NCBI GenBank assembly: GCA_041687255.1
Contig: JAWLCL010000020.1
Location: forward strand, 1 to 64,000
Direction: 5' to 3'
Length of the DNA: 64,000 nt
DNA from: Mariniphaga sp041687255
GTDB lineage: Bacteria; Bacteroidota; Bacteroidia; Bacteroidales; Prolixibacteraceae
Positions 53,561-63,998 of this stretch are shown piece after piece. Position 1 is the first letter of the stretch; each line of letters begins with the position of its first letter. The notes under the pieces were generated by a model. It was given only the letters and a program-made list of their open reading frames with translations, was not told where the DNA came from and did not search any database. The position numbers and the translations under genes were made by a program.

Positions 53561-55003
53561 CTAGTCGATATTCAATTGTTTTGAATCGCTGGTTTTGTTT
53601 ATTACAACGTTTGTGGTGCCACCTCCTTTGAGAGTTAATTCAACCGGAGTATTGGTTTTCCATGCACCTCGGGTAAAATCAGGAACATCTACAGAGGAAG
53701 ATCTGTTGTTAACCGATTCCCTGCTTAAAGGTATTACTGAACTCCACAGAGCTGCATCATAAACATCCATGTCAAGGGGAAGGCCATTCCTCAGACAATC
53801 AACCAGCCGCCAGTCCATCATGAAATCCATTCCGCCGTGTCCACCTACCTTGCGGGCCATTTCTCCAACACGCTTTATAATTTCTGGAGTATATTTTTCT
53901 TCAAGTTCCTTCATCTCATCGTCATTTAACCAGCTGTGTCCTTTGGCTACTTTGGCCGGCGAAGGCCACTTCTGTGCAAAGGCTTTGGTACCGCTAACCA
54001 TGTGAATCCGGGAATAAGGTCTGGGGCTGGTTACATCGTGCTGGACCATAATTGTCCGTCCTTTATTAGTGCGGATTACTGTAGTGTTCATGTTTCCGCG
54101 GTAACTTTTACCCGCAAATTCTGTAAAGAAGTCATCTTCTGCAGCCAGTTCCTCTGCTTTTTTAGCCATTTGAAAATCGGCCGACTGCATGGATGTCAGA
54201 TATTCCATTTTATCTCCCCTGTTTATGTTCATTATCTGACAAATAGGTCCCAACCCATGCATTGGATATAAACTTCCCTGCTTCATGTTTTCGCGCAACC
54301 GCCACATGTCTGCATATCCGTTTTTGTTGAAATTAAGACTTAACAAATCATGAATATAAGCACCTTCACCATGAATGATTTCTCCGAAATATCCCTGGCG
54401 GGCCATATTTAATGTCATCAATTCAAAGAAATCGTAGCAACAGTTTTCAAGCATTACACAATGCTTTTTTGTTCTTTCAGAGGTTTCAACCAGTTGCCAT
54501 GCTTCATCCTGAGTAAGTGCGGCCGGTATTTCAGTTGCTGCATGTTTGCCGTTTTCCATTGCATAAATGGCCATCGGAGCATGATAAGCCCATGGTGTGG
54601 TGATGTAAATAAGGTCAATTTCCGGGTTCTCAACCATTTTTTTCCATGCATCCTCCGAGCCTGAATACGATTTGGCTTTTGGTAATCCCTGCTTTTCAAG
54701 AATCTTTTGTGCTTTTTCTACCCTGTCGTCATATTTATCGCACAGGGCAACTATCTCCACTCCTTCGATGTGTGAATAGCGCTGGACAGCTCCCGGGCCA
54801 CGCATTCCCAGACCAACAAAACCTACCCTTACCTTATCGAGTTTAGGGGCAGCATAGCCACTCATGTTAAAACGTTGTGAACCATAATTTGATGCCAATT
54901 TTGATTCACTTTTTTCTGCTCCGGTGCATGAAATTAACCCACTGCTCAATAACCCTGCACCCAATAGGCTATTTTTTAAAAAATCACGCCTGTTCGTACT
55001 CAT
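53561..55003 (-). CDS. GH109-type NAD-dependent glycosidase (Gfo/Idh/MocA fold)
   Basis: A 480-residue protein with a twin-arginine leader (TNRRDFLKNSLLGAGLLSSG) that ends in a lipobox-like ISC. KVRVGFVGLGMRGPGAVQRY is the NAD-binding motif, followed by VALCDKYDDR, LIYITTPWAYHAPMAIYAME, KHAATEIPA and the GEIIHGEGAYIHDL segment, with SLYPMHGLGPI later. This matches GH109, whose founding members are alpha-N-acetylgalactosaminidases that work through NAD-assisted oxidation-elimination. Tat export fits, because the cofactor is bound before export. It would remove terminal GalNAc from glycans next to the sulfatases. Other Gfo/Idh/MocA activities remain possible. Confidence 0.85.
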   Translation of the reverse strand: MSTNRRDFLKNSLLGAGLLSSGLISCTGAEKSESKLASNYGSQRFNMSGYAAPKLDKVRVGFVGLGMRGPGAVQRYSHIEGVEIVALCDKYDDRVEKAQKILEKQGLPKAKSYSGSEDAWKKMVENPEIDLIYITTPWAYHAPMAIYAMENGKHAATEIPAALTQDEAWQLVETSERTKKHCVMLENCCYDFFELMTLNMARQGYFGEIIHGEGAYIHDLLSLNFNKNGYADMWRLRENMKQGSLYPMHGLGPICQIMNINRGDKMEYLTSMQSADFQMAKKAEELAAEDDFFTEFAGKSYRGNMNTTVIRTNKGRTIMVQHDVTSPRPYSRIHMVSGTKAFAQKWPSPAKVAKGHSWLNDDEMKELEEKYTPEIIKRVGEMARKVGGHGGMDFMMDWRLVDCLRNGLPLDMDVYDAALWSSVIPLSRESVNNRSSSVDVPDFTRGAWKTNTPVELTLKGGGTTNVVINKTSDSKQLNID

Positions 55004-55211
55004 ATTTGAAATGAATTTTTGTTAATCGATGCTTTTTGATTCGTAGGGCAAGATGTGCTTTTTTTAAGTATCTGATCTGGAATAGTTATTCATGCTGCAG
55101 CAAAAAAAAGAGAAATTGCCGTGCATATCATTCACTGGGTGGTAAAAATCATTCATAAAGTGCATATTACTTGTTAAATTAAATAATCATAGGAAAACTT
55201 GCTGAAATTTT

Positions 55212-55219
55212 TAGTTTTG
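55212..55219 (+). promoter_or_regulatory. candidate -7 element (TAGTTTTG) of the hybrid regulator
   Basis: An exact TAnnTTTG match 29 bp before the GTG start at 55249. The closest TTG upstream is too near for an ordinary -33 half, so the promoter may need an activator. Confidence 0.45.
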
Positions 55220-55248
55220 CATTGTAATAATTCAGGCAAGGTTTATCT

Positions 55249-58200
55249 GTGAAGAAATACTTTTTGATTTTAGTAGTACTGCTTTATAGCAGCATGTGTT
55301 TTGGGGGGAATTACAGTTTTTCACATCTTACTATAAAAGATGGTTTGTCGCAATCGACTATTAAATCTATTTACCAGGATTCCAAAGGTTTCTTATGGTT
55401 GGGGTCCGCCGATGGGTTGAATAAATACGATGGATACAAATTTACTGTATACAGAAATGATCCTTATGATGCATCTTCAATTGCAGGAAATGATATATCA
55501 TGTATATACGAAAACCCTTCCGACTCAATCCTGTGGATTGGAACTCAAAGCAGCGGTTTAAGCATGTATAACCGAAAAGATGATACCTTTTATCGCATTA
55601 CTGAAGGATATACAGAAAAAGATTTACCTTCCAACAAGATAAACGCCTTGAAAAAAGCACCTGATGGCAAATTGTGGATTGCCACTTCAGGAGGTGGAAT
55701 ATTTTGGTATAATGCTGTTGACTCTGCTTTCATGCAACCTGATTACTCAAAACAGGCTGAGTTTAGAAATGTGCTTTCTTTCGATGTAGATGAGGAAGGC
55801 ATAATCTGGCTGGGTACCGATACCGGATTATACAGGTACGATACAACTTCAGATGCTCCACCGGAAAAAATCAGTCTTAGAAAGTCACCATCGGTGCGCA
55901 TCCAGTCTCTTGTGATTGACCGGATGGGATATATCTGGTTAGGTACTCAAGGCAGAGGACTAATCCGTTACCGGCCAGACACCGGTGAGATTATAAATTA
56001 TACTCATAATCCATCAGATGAATATTCTGTGGCTTCAAATAACGTAAGGTGTATTTTGCAAAGACAAGATGGTTCCATATGGATTGGTACCGAAAACGGC
56101 TTGTGCCTTTTTAACTTTAGGGAGAATAATTTCAGGACCTTTAGCAACAATCCTGTGGATCCAGAATCAATGAATGATAACTCTGTTTTTTCAATATTTG
56201 AAGATAATTCCGGTACTTTATGGGTAGGAACTTATTTTGGTGGAATCAGCAAATTGTATCCTGATGAATCACGATTTAATAAGTACTCTAACTTTCATAA
56301 AACTTTCAATCTTAACCGGGCAGTAAACCATATAACGGGGTTGTACAAGGATTTGGATGAAGTTTTATGGGCTGCAACTTTAAAAGGGTTACTGGCTTTT
56401 CCTGAGAGCCATTTTGAGGAATCGGCAAATAATCAGGAAATGGAAATGCATTTTATGAATGTTCCCCAAAGATGTGTTTTTGGTGATTCCTATAATAATC
56501 TGTATGTGGCAAATGACTCAGGGCTATATATACGCAGACCGACAAATGCAAAATTTGAATTGCTCAAACCCGAAAACATGGAGCTTAATGCGGTCGTGCA
56601 AAATGTTATGAACGGATTTGAGGATTCTAAACGAAACGTCTGGTTCTTAACCTCAGCCGGATTAATAGGTTACAACCCGAAAACTAATGTGGCAGAATTG
56701 AGGAATCCACGAAATGAAAACGGAGGAACAAATCCTAAATATTTTATATCAGGAATTGAGGCTGCTAATGGTAAACTATGGATTGGTACCATTGATGGGG
56801 AGCTTTACCGTTACGACCGGTACATCTACCAGTTCGAAAAAATCCTGCCTTCAGATGACAGTGCCGGCATAAGTACATTTAACAGGATTTTTTCAATTTG
56901 CGAACAGGTGCCTGGGATCATTTGGTTTGGGACCAATAACGGTCTTTATCGGTATAATGAAAAAGAGCATAAACTTAAACGGTTTATGGATTCCGATGGA
57001 TTATCAAATAATGTAGTCTATTCAGTCGTGGCTGACAGTAAAAATCAATTATGGTGTTCAACCAATATGGGTGTTTCAGTCTTTCAGCCTGATTCCGGCA
57101 CTTTTATAAATTATACATGGGAAGACGGGCTGCAGAGCAATGAATTCAACCAGAATGCCTATTTTAAATCAAAGAAAGGGATCATCTGTTTTGGTGGAAT
57201 TGACGGATTCAATATCATCGACCCTGAAAGAATTAATCCCAATCAGTTTATCCCTCCCATTTACATTTCCGGCCTTACCATTAATCATGAAGAAATTACT
57301 CCTGCTACTCATCCGGAAATTCTTACATACGATATAAGTGAGACAGAGGAGATTGTTTTAAACCATAAACAGTCGGTTTTCTCATTTGAATTTACGGCCT
57401 TGAATTATATACACCCGCAGAAGAACAGGTACAGGTATAAACTTGCTGGCTATGATGCTGATTGGATAGAGGAACAAAATGAAAGAACGGCTGGTTATAC
57501 CAACCTGAACCCGGGACAATATACTTTCATGGTTCAGGGAGCAAACAACAGTGGGATATGGAACGAACAGCCTGCAAGCATCAAAGTTACTGTTCTTCCT
57601 CCTTTCTGGCTTACTGCATGGTTCAAAATCCTGATGTTGGTTTTATTTCTGCTGGGAATTTATTTTGCCTTCTATTTGCGAATACGTACCATGCGCATAC
57701 AGACTTCCCATCTCCGCTCATTGGTGGCTGAAAAAACTGCAGCCCTTCAGAAAACCAATGAACAAGTAGAACTTAAAAACCGGGAACTGTCAGGGGTAAA
57801 TAAGCAATTAAAACAGCGGAACCGGGAAATTGAAGAAACAAACCAGCAGTTAAACGAACAAAATGAACACATTCTCAGTCAGCGTGATAAATTATTGGAA
57901 CTTTCGGAGCAACTAAAACAAGTTACTCAGGCTAAAATCAATTTTTTTACCCACATATCACATGAATTTCGGACTCCGCTTACCCTTATTATGGGCCCAC
58001 TGAGCCAGCTTTCGGCCAATATTGAAACTGTTGGACGGGATGAAATAGGCAGAAAAATGAAGATTGTACATGCAAATGCCACACGTTTGCTGATGCTGAT
58101 AAATCAGCTGCTCGATTTTCGGAAAATAGAATCCGGCAACATGCAACTTTTTACCGGTCGGAAAGATATGGTTAGGTTTGTTGATCAGATAGTTGGTTTG

Positions 58201-59517
58201 TTTAGCGATATGGCGCAGCGTAAGCAAATTAATTTAGTCTTTGATGCTGCATTGCCTGAAATTGAAATGTGTTTTGATGCCGATAAAATGGAAAAAGTAA
58301 TTTTTAATCTGCTTTCCAATGCATTTAAACATACTCCTGAAAAAGGTATGGTGAAAGTTTCCCTTGATGTCAGTTCGGAACAGGAGGAAATGAAACAGGT
58401 TCAAATTGCCGTGAGCGACTCAGGTCCCGGTATTTCAAATGAATTCTTGCCGTTTGTGTTTAATGATTTTTGGCAGGACAATGGCGGAGAAAATAAATTT
58501 CCGGAAGGAAGTGGCATCGGACTGGCCCTGGTGAAGAAATATACCGAACTGCACAACGGAAATGTTGTTGCTGAAAGTACCCCGGGTGAAGGTGCCTGTT
58601 TTAAGGTTATAATTCCTTGGAAAACAGAATGCAATGAGGAAATGACACAGGAAAATACCTTTCTTGAACAAATATGCAGTGATGAAAACAGTATTTTAAC
58701 AGGAATGGATGATTATTCTTCGGCTGATTCAGAAAATATAGTAACAGGGGAGGAGTATAATTTTCCTTTGGTGCTTGTTGTTGAAGATGATGAAAGCATC
58801 CGTTCCTATTTGAAGGAAATTTTGTTGGAAAGTTTTCGTGTATTGGTTACCGACACCGTTGAGGAGGGGCTGAAGTTAGTATCTGCACAATTACCCAATC
58901 TGATAATAAGTGATGTTTTATTGCCCGATTCTTCGGGTTTTGATTTGTGCCAAAGGGTAAAGGGAGATTTTAAAACCTGTCATATACCTGTAGTTTTGCT
59001 TACGGCTCTTTCAAATTATGAAAATCATTTATCCGGCATAAAATGTGGCGCTGATGCTTTTATCACTAAACCTTTCGATGTGCAGCAATTATTACTTACT
59101 GTGGGAAACTTAATTAACCAAAGAAAAAAATTGCAGGCAAAATTTATGAGGGAAGGTGAACCTGTTGAAGACATATACAGTTCCAAACCCGAAGAACAGG
59201 AATTCCTCAATAAGGTAATTGCCGAAGTTGAAAAGAATCTGAACAACACTGCGTTTGATGTGGAGCAATTGTGTCGTTCCATCGGGTTAAGCCAACCGCA
59301 AACTTATCGGAAAATAAAGGCGCTGACCGATCTTTCCATTTCGGAATTCATGCGCAATATCAGGCTGAAAAAGGCAGCACGAATGCTTGCTTCAGGTAGT
59401 AAATCAATTAGTGAGGTGGCTTATGAAGTGGGTTTTAACGATCCGAATTATTTCTCAAAATGTTTTGTAAAGGTTTTTGGAAAAACTCCAACAACTTATA
59501 TGAAGCTTAAAAGGTAG
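55249..59517 (+). CDS. hybrid two-component system regulator (SusR/HTCS-type)
   Basis: A 1422-residue one-protein signalling system starting with GTG. A signal peptide (to about residue 20) is followed by about 14 propeller repeats (QDSKGFLWLGSADGLNKYDG and similar), a Y_Y_Y domain near 690-785 (FEFTALNYIHPQKNRYRYKL), and a membrane segment near 790-811. Then come HisKA with THISHEFRTPLTLIMGP (His905), an HATPase domain with NLLSNAFKHTPEKG and GSGIGLALVKKYTELHNG, a receiver with VVEDDES (from 1177) and phospho-acceptor Asp1222 in ISDVLLPDSSG, and a C-terminal AraC helix-turn-helix (SISEVAYEVGFNDPNYFSKC). It should sense an oligosaccharide in the periplasm and switch on the SusC/D and sulfatase genes around it. 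All key residues are present. Confidence 0.96.
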   Translation: MKKYFLILVVLLYSSMCFGGNYSFSHLTIKDGLSQSTIKSIYQDSKGFLWLGSADGLNKYDGYKFTVYRNDPYDASSIAGNDISCIYENPSDSILWIGTQSSGLSMYNRKDDTFYRITEGYTEKDLPSNKINALKKAPDGKLWIATSGGGIFWYNAVDSAFMQPDYSKQAEFRNVLSFDVDEEGIIWLGTDTGLYRYDTTSDAPPEKISLRKSPSVRIQSLVIDRMGYIWLGTQGRGLIRYRPDTGEIINYTHNPSDEYSVASNNVRCILQRQDGSIWIGTENGLCLFNFRENNFRTFSNNPVDPESMNDNSVFSIFEDNSGTLWVGTYFGGISKLYPDESRFNKYSNFHKTFNLNRAVNHITGLYKDLDEVLWAATLKGLLAFPESHFEESANNQEMEMHFMNVPQRCVFGDSYNNLYVANDSGLYIRRPTNAKFELLKPENMELNAVVQNVMNGFEDSKRNVWFLTSAGLIGYNPKTNVAELRNPRNENGGTNPKYFISGIEAANGKLWIGTIDGELYRYDRYIYQFEKILPSDDSAGISTFNRIFSICEQVPGIIWFGTNNGLYRYNEKEHKLKRFMDSDGLSNNVVYSVVADSKNQLWCSTNMGVSVFQPDSGTFINYTWEDGLQSNEFNQNAYFKSKKGIICFGGIDGFNIIDPERINPNQFIPPIYISGLTINHEEITPATHPEILTYDISETEEIVLNHKQSVFSFEFTALNYIHPQKNRYRYKLAGYDADWIEEQNERTAGYTNLNPGQYTFMVQGANNSGIWNEQPASIKVTVLPPFWLTAWFKILMLVLFLLGIYFAFYLRIRTMRIQTSHLRSLVAEKTAALQKTNEQVELKNRELSGVNKQLKQRNREIEETNQQLNEQNEHILSQRDKLLELSEQLKQVTQAKINFFTHISHEFRTPLTLIMGPLSQLSANIETVGRDEIGRKMKIVHANATRLLMLINQLLDFRKIESGNMQLFTGRKDMVRFVDQIVGLFSDMAQRKQINLVFDAALPEIEMCFDADKMEKVIFNLLSNAFKHTPEKGMVKVSLDVSSEQEEMKQVQIAVSDSGPGISNEFLPFVFNDFWQDNGGENKFPEGSGIGLALVKKYTELHNGNVVAESTPGEGACFKVIIPWKTECNEEMTQENTFLEQICSDENSILTGMDDYSSADSENIVTGEEYNFPLVLVVEDDESIRSYLKEILLESFRVLVTDTVEEGLKLVSAQLPNLIISDVLLPDSSGFDLCQRVKGDFKTCHIPVVLLTALSNYENHLSGIKCGADAFITKPFDVQQLLLTVGNLINQRKKLQAKFMREGEPVEDIYSSKPEEQEFLNKVIAEVEKNLNNTAFDVEQLCRSIGLSQPQTYRKIKALTDLSISEFMRNIRLKKAARMLASGSKSISEVAYEVGFNDPNYFSKCFVKVFGKTPTTYMKLKR

Positions 59518-59775
59518 GCCTTACTGTTGGTTGTTCAATACAGGAAATTTTTTGAATTTCTTGTAATTCAGCAGGGTAAATTAATTCTTCTGCAGAAATT
59601 GTCTTCAATTATGTAGCCTTAAAAAAAAGATGGGTATTGTATCGTTGGAAAACTGTTAAAGCCTGCCGGCTTACATTATGTATTTGATTTTGCAAAAGTT
59701 AAATTTAACTTCTTGTAATTCCTGTTATTCATTTGAAGTTTATAGAGGCCTGCTTCCTGTCAGTAATATGTAAAA
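59518..59775. other. gap between the hybrid regulator and SusD
   Basis: No gene is supported. TTCTTGTAATTC occurs twice (near 59559 and 59711), and the palindrome TTCTGCAGAA at 59588-59597 repeats the core of the one at 32292. No terminator is obvious for the regulator gene itself. Confidence 0.4.
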
Positions 59776-59806
59776 AAAAAGACGGGAGCGTTAATCTCCC
59801 GTCTTT
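59776..59806 (-). terminator. terminator of the SusC-SusD operon
   Basis: AAAGACGGGAG, a 7-nt loop and CTCCCGTCTTT form an 11-bp perfect stem. On the minus strand it ends in a long T tract, 30 bp beyond the SusD stop. Confidence 0.93.
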
Positions 59807-59835
59807 GATATATGAGTTTATCGGAAAATGAAATC

Positions 59836-61500
59836 CTAAGGATTTTGTTCCAGGTTTGGTTGTGCAAGAATCTGGGGTTCGGGAATATATTCAACAACCC
59901 TTGGGTGGTTTGCCGGCACAGTCATTAAGGCAGCGCCGCGATCGTGAGTCCCCGGATAACGCCTGTCGAGGGTTAATCCGTTTCTAAAGATATCGTAACG
60001 ACGATGTGCTTCAAAAGCCAGTTCCATGCGGCGCTCATCCAGAACTATTTCCAGAAGGTTTTCGTCTTCGGGAACATCTGAATATTCAGGTATGTTTGCC
60101 CTCCTGCGAATGGTATTAACATCTTCCAGTGCACCCTCTATGTTTCCTGTTTTGGCCCTCGCTTCAGCACGGTTTAAATACATTTCTGCCAGTCTTGAAA
60201 TGATTGGAGAAAACAACTGCGGCTGGTTTTCCTGGTTAGAGCATTTTATAACAAAATATTTAGGATATCCATTGCGCATTTCCATCCTTCTCTCCAGTTC
60301 TACATAGGTTTTAGTGCCGTTTACATCGATGAAGTATTTTGTCTCCCCGTCTGCTATTTCAGTTCCCACTGTTTTACTTACTCCATCTTCAGTATATATC
60401 CAGTTATCATCCTCTTGAGTAACATTATGGGTTTTGAACATCTTTGAACCTTCAGGTGATGTCTTTTCATACGTATAAATTATCCAGTACAGCGGGTTAC
60501 CTGATTCATCATTAACATACTGTGGAACAATAAACTTTTGTCTGCGGTCACCGGAATTTTCCTGAAGCATGTTACGCAAAGGTTCCGATGCATACATCTC
60601 CCCCCAGCCTACACCATTTATTGTGGCGTACATTCCTCCAAATGCGTACCAGCCATAATCATCTTTATCTTTTAATGCTTTGCATGCAAAAATAATTTCT
60701 GAATTATCTTCCGGTTTCATTGTCGGAAAGGTTTCATAGGTGCTTCCCTGAATCAGACTGAATTTATTGGAATCAATCACTTTTGTAGCAAATTCTTCTG
60801 CCTTTGCATTATCCTCCATGTACAGGTATAACCTTGACAGAAGTGCATATGCAGCCTGTTCTGAAGCAAAAATGTTATATTCCGAAGCATTCCTGTTAAA
60901 ATTACTCATCAATGACGCTGCAGTTAGCAAATCGTCTTCAATTTGGGCATAAACCTCTTTAACTGTGGCGCGTGGTGGCATATTATCAATGTCGGGTTCT
61001 GCATCAAGAACAATAGGTACCCCCGGGTTTTGTTCCGGGTTCTGATTGTATGGTCTGCCCCAGATGCTTACAAGGTTCAAATAAAAGAAGGCACGCAGAT
61101 AGTGCATCTCACCAATTACATGGTTCATCCTGTCGGTTCCCTGCTCAGCCGATGATATAACCTTATTTGCATTCACTATTCCTTTGTAACAGGTCGACCA
61201 TAAGCTGTTGAGGTGGTAGTTGGTAGGCGTATGCTGGTAATTGTACATATAGTACAGGTGGTCGGTAGTAGCGCCGCTCAGTGCAATGTTGTCTCCGCCA
61301 AATTCTCCATGGAAGTGATAAGGGCGCATGAATGTGTTTTCTTTTAATAAGGCATAGGTGCCAATTGCTGCTGCCTCAACACCCAGTTCATCGGAAAAAA
61401 CCTTTTCATCAGCCAAATCCTGGAAAGGTTCTCTTTGGATATCACAAGCTGAAAAGTTTATTGCAATGAATATTGAAAGGATTAAATATATTCTTTTCAT
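59836..61500 (-). CDS. SusD/RagB-family surface glycan-binding lipoprotein
   Basis: A 554-residue lipoprotein (signal ending NFSAC, Cys19). The SusD signature is clear: early helices with DEKVFSDELGVEAAAIGTYA, then the ANKVISSAEQG helix and EMHYLRAFFYLNLVSIWGRP, and the C-terminal SRLAEMYLNRAEARAKTGN, RRRANIPEYS and LDERRMELAFEAHRRYDIFR. SusD proteins cap the SusC barrel and hold the glycan at the outer surface. It lies 119 bp downstream of the SusC gene on the same strand and is closed by a strong terminator. Binding specificity cannot be read from sequence. Confidence 0.96.
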   Translation of the reverse strand: MKRIYLILSIFIAINFSACDIQREPFQDLADEKVFSDELGVEAAAIGTYALLKENTFMRPYHFHGEFGGDNIALSGATTDHLYYMYNYQHTPTNYHLNSLWSTCYKGIVNANKVISSAEQGTDRMNHVIGEMHYLRAFFYLNLVSIWGRPYNQNPEQNPGVPIVLDAEPDIDNMPPRATVKEVYAQIEDDLLTAASLMSNFNRNASEYNIFASEQAAYALLSRLYLYMEDNAKAEEFATKVIDSNKFSLIQGSTYETFPTMKPEDNSEIIFACKALKDKDDYGWYAFGGMYATINGVGWGEMYASEPLRNMLQENSGDRRQKFIVPQYVNDESGNPLYWIIYTYEKTSPEGSKMFKTHNVTQEDDNWIYTEDGVSKTVGTEIADGETKYFIDVNGTKTYVELERRMEMRNGYPKYFVIKCSNQENQPQLFSPIISRLAEMYLNRAEARAKTGNIEGALEDVNTIRRRANIPEYSDVPEDENLLEIVLDERRMELAFEAHRRYDIFRNGLTLDRRYPGTHDRGAALMTVPANHPRVVEYIPEPQILAQPNLEQNP

Positions 61501-61619
61501 GTTATTAAAATTGTAAGTTATTAATGGTATAACATGGAATTCGCATGAGTATTTTAATAATTCTCTGTTGGTGTGATAAATTGCTCATGCTCATTTCATA
61601 ATCTGTTATTTTTATTCAA

Positions 61620-63998
61620 TTAAAAGTTGATTCTGATGCCGCCCAGGTACTTTTTAGCCAATGGGTACATTTGTCCTGATTCCGGGTCCATACCTGACCA
61701 ATTTGTGATTGTGTAAAGGTTATCGCCGCTTATATAAAATGTGGCGCCACCAATTTTCAGGCTTTCGGAAATGGATCCTGGAATCCGGTACGACAGAGTA
61801 ACGTTGCGCAGACGTGCGTAGCTGGCATCTTCAAGGTAGCGGGTTGAATTCTTGTTTGCATCAACACCTCCCATCTGGGGCTTCGGATGAGTTGCAATAT
61901 CACCGGGTTTTTCCCAGCGGCTCCATCCATCGGCAAGGTTCATATGGTTAAAGGTGGGATAAGAACCGTCGCTGTCGAACAATTCCCTGTCACTGTGGTA
62001 CAGGTATATTCCTTCAACAAAAGCGATGTTTGCCGAAAGGGTAAAATTAAAAACCCGAATCTGGTTCATTAAACCGCCTGTATAGGTAGGGGTGCCTTTT
62101 TTTCCGGTATGCTGCAGGCTTGCATTGGCATGGCTTGTAACAAGTTCCTTTGTAACGTTTCCTTCTTCGTCTTCAACTGCTTTTTCCCAAAGGGGCAAGC
62201 CTGATCCCGGATCCACACCATACCAAATCCTCTGGTACCAGGAGTCCATATCGTAACCTTCTTCCACCCTTTTCGAACCACTGGTGTAGGGTTCTCCTTC
62301 AAACAGTTTCTTAACTTCGTTCTTATTATAGGCCAGGTTGAAGGTCATTTCCCAGCTGAAATTGGTGCCTTTTATCAATTCCGGATTCAATGAAAGTTCA
62401 TATCCGGTATTAATTATTTGTCCTACATTCATCCAAACTCCGTTGTAGCCCGACATGGCCGGAAGCGGTACATAGGCAAGCAAGCCGTCACTGTCCCTTG
62501 AATAAAGGTCGAGATTGATGTTTAACCTGTTCCACAGGCGGGTGTTAAGGGCAAAGTTTGTGCTTGTAACCTTCTCCCAGCTTATATCAGGATTTCCTTT
62601 CTGGTAAGGACGGGCAGCTGTACGACCATTGTATTGTCCGGTTAACTCGTAGTAACCAAGGTACTGGAATCCTCCCGGAGCATTACCAACCTGTCCTGTA
62701 CTGGCTGTTAATTTAAGGGTATTGATCCATTTAACATTTTTCATGAAGCTTTCGTTATGCAGGTTCCATCCGGCACTTGCCGACCAGAAATTTCCATAAC
62801 GGTTGTTCGGGCCAAAGCTGCTGGAACCTTGTCGGCTAAAAGAAAGCGTAGTTAAAAAGCGATTGTCGTGAACATATTGCATGTTAAACAGCAAGCTCTG
62901 TTTAGCCGATTCGCTTTTAAATCCACTCACACTCAAAGGTTCACTGGTGGTATTCAAAACATTCAGCCCTGCAGCCACTCCTTTTCCGGTAGCAGAATTG
63001 TTGTCGTAATAGGTGTCACTGTATTCCCAGGCCACAAAGGCTGTGAGGTTGCCCTTAGTGGTTTCCTTGTTGTATCGCAGCATTTGGTTGGTAAAGCGGT
63101 TCCGGCTAAAAGAATATCCCTGGTTATATGTCCCGTTATTTGCCTGCCCTCCCACTGAACGTGGATCGGTATAGTATTCACTGTTTCCATTATTTAGGGC
63201 AATATTGTTCATGCTTACCAGGGTTAAGGTTTTTGTGAGTTTGTATTCAAATCCCACATTTGTCCGGAGATTATTGTTCCGGCTTTTACCCCAGTTGTAT
63301 TGTAAATCATATAAGTAGTTGCTTTCATCTCTACCCAGCCAGATTTTATCATTTGCAGTAAGATAATTTTTGTGGTCGGGAATTTTTGGATGAAGAGGTG
63401 AGCCATCAGGCAAATAGGGATAGTCCCATGGCAAATAGGTATAAATACTGTACAAACTATGCTCCTGGCTGAAGGTGTTTCTGTATTCACCCGTTGCATT
63501 CAGTTTAATTTTCAACCGTTCGCTGGCTTCTATTTCAATGTTTGCAATTCCTGAATACCTGTCGTAGTCATATCCTTTAACGGCACCTGTTTCATTATAG
63601 TAACTTCCCGATATATAGGCTGAAATTTTATCTGTCCCTCCTGTGTAGTTTACATTGTATTCTTCTGCTTCACCCATTTGTGTCCCAATATCCATCCAAT
63701 CGGTATCGGTGTTGAGCAGTTCTTCAGAAAACCAGCTGTTTGTATTCCATGTGCTGTGATAGTCATACAGTTGCTGAGAATTCATCAGTGAAAAATTTCC
63801 GGTATTAAGTTTGGTGTATCCCCGTGAAACATTAACGTTTACCTGCGAAGTTCCTTTTTCAGGTGTTTTTGTTTGAACCAATATAACGCCATTCGCAGCA
63901 AGAGAACCATATAATGAAGTTGCTGCCGCATCCTTTAAAACAGTAATGCTTTCAATGTCATTAGGGCTGATGTTGGGTTCACTGTTGCCAATAACTAC
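61620..63998 (-). CDS. SusC/RagA-family TonB-dependent outer-membrane transporter (5' end outside window)
   Basis: The frame runs off the right edge; at least 792 C-terminal residues are present. The first visible residues are the end of the plug domain (NDIESITVLKDAAATSLYGS, then LAANGVILVQTK), the most typical SusC stretch, so internal methionine-like starts such as the TTG at 63881 are not real. The rest is a 22-strand-type barrel ending GGIRINF. The signal peptide, carboxypeptidase-like domain and TonB box lie beyond the window. With SusD it should import the oligosaccharides released by the locus enzymes, powered by TonB. Confidence 0.95.
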   Translation of the reverse strand, partial: VVIGNSEPNISPNDIESITVLKDAAATSLYGSLAANGVILVQTKTPEKGTSQVNVNVSRGYTKLNTGNFSLMNSQQLYDYHSTWNTNSWFSEELLNTDTDWMDIGTQMGEAEEYNVNYTGGTDKISAYISGSYYNETGAVKGYDYDRYSGIANIEIEASERLKIKLNATGEYRNTFSQEHSLYSIYTYLPWDYPYLPDGSPLHPKIPDHKNYLTANDKIWLGRDESNYLYDLQYNWGKSRNNNLRTNVGFEYKLTKTLTLVSMNNIALNNGNSEYYTDPRSVGGQANNGTYNQGYSFSRNRFTNQMLRYNKETTKGNLTAFVAWEYSDTYYDNNSATGKGVAAGLNVLNTTSEPLSVSGFKSESAKQSLLFNMQYVHDNRFLTTLSFSRQGSSSFGPNNRYGNFWSASAGWNLHNESFMKNVKWINTLKLTASTGQVGNAPGGFQYLGYYELTGQYNGRTAARPYQKGNPDISWEKVTSTNFALNTRLWNRLNINLDLYSRDSDGLLAYVPLPAMSGYNGVWMNVGQIINTGYELSLNPELIKGTNFSWEMTFNLAYNKNEVKKLFEGEPYTSGSKRVEEGYDMDSWYQRIWYGVDPGSGLPLWEKAVEDEEGNVTKELVTSHANASLQHTGKKGTPTYTGGLMNQIRVFNFTLSANIAFVEGIYLYHSDRELFDSDGSYPTFNHMNLADGWSRWEKPGDIATHPKPQMGGVDANKNSTRYLEDASYARLRNVTLSYRIPGSISESLKIGGATFYISGDNLYTITNWSGMDPESGQMYPLAKKYLGGIRINF

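Noticed and set aside
63881..63998. SusC start at the TTG at 63881
   Set aside because: The frame continues upstream with the classic plug-domain motif to the window edge, so the true start lies outside.
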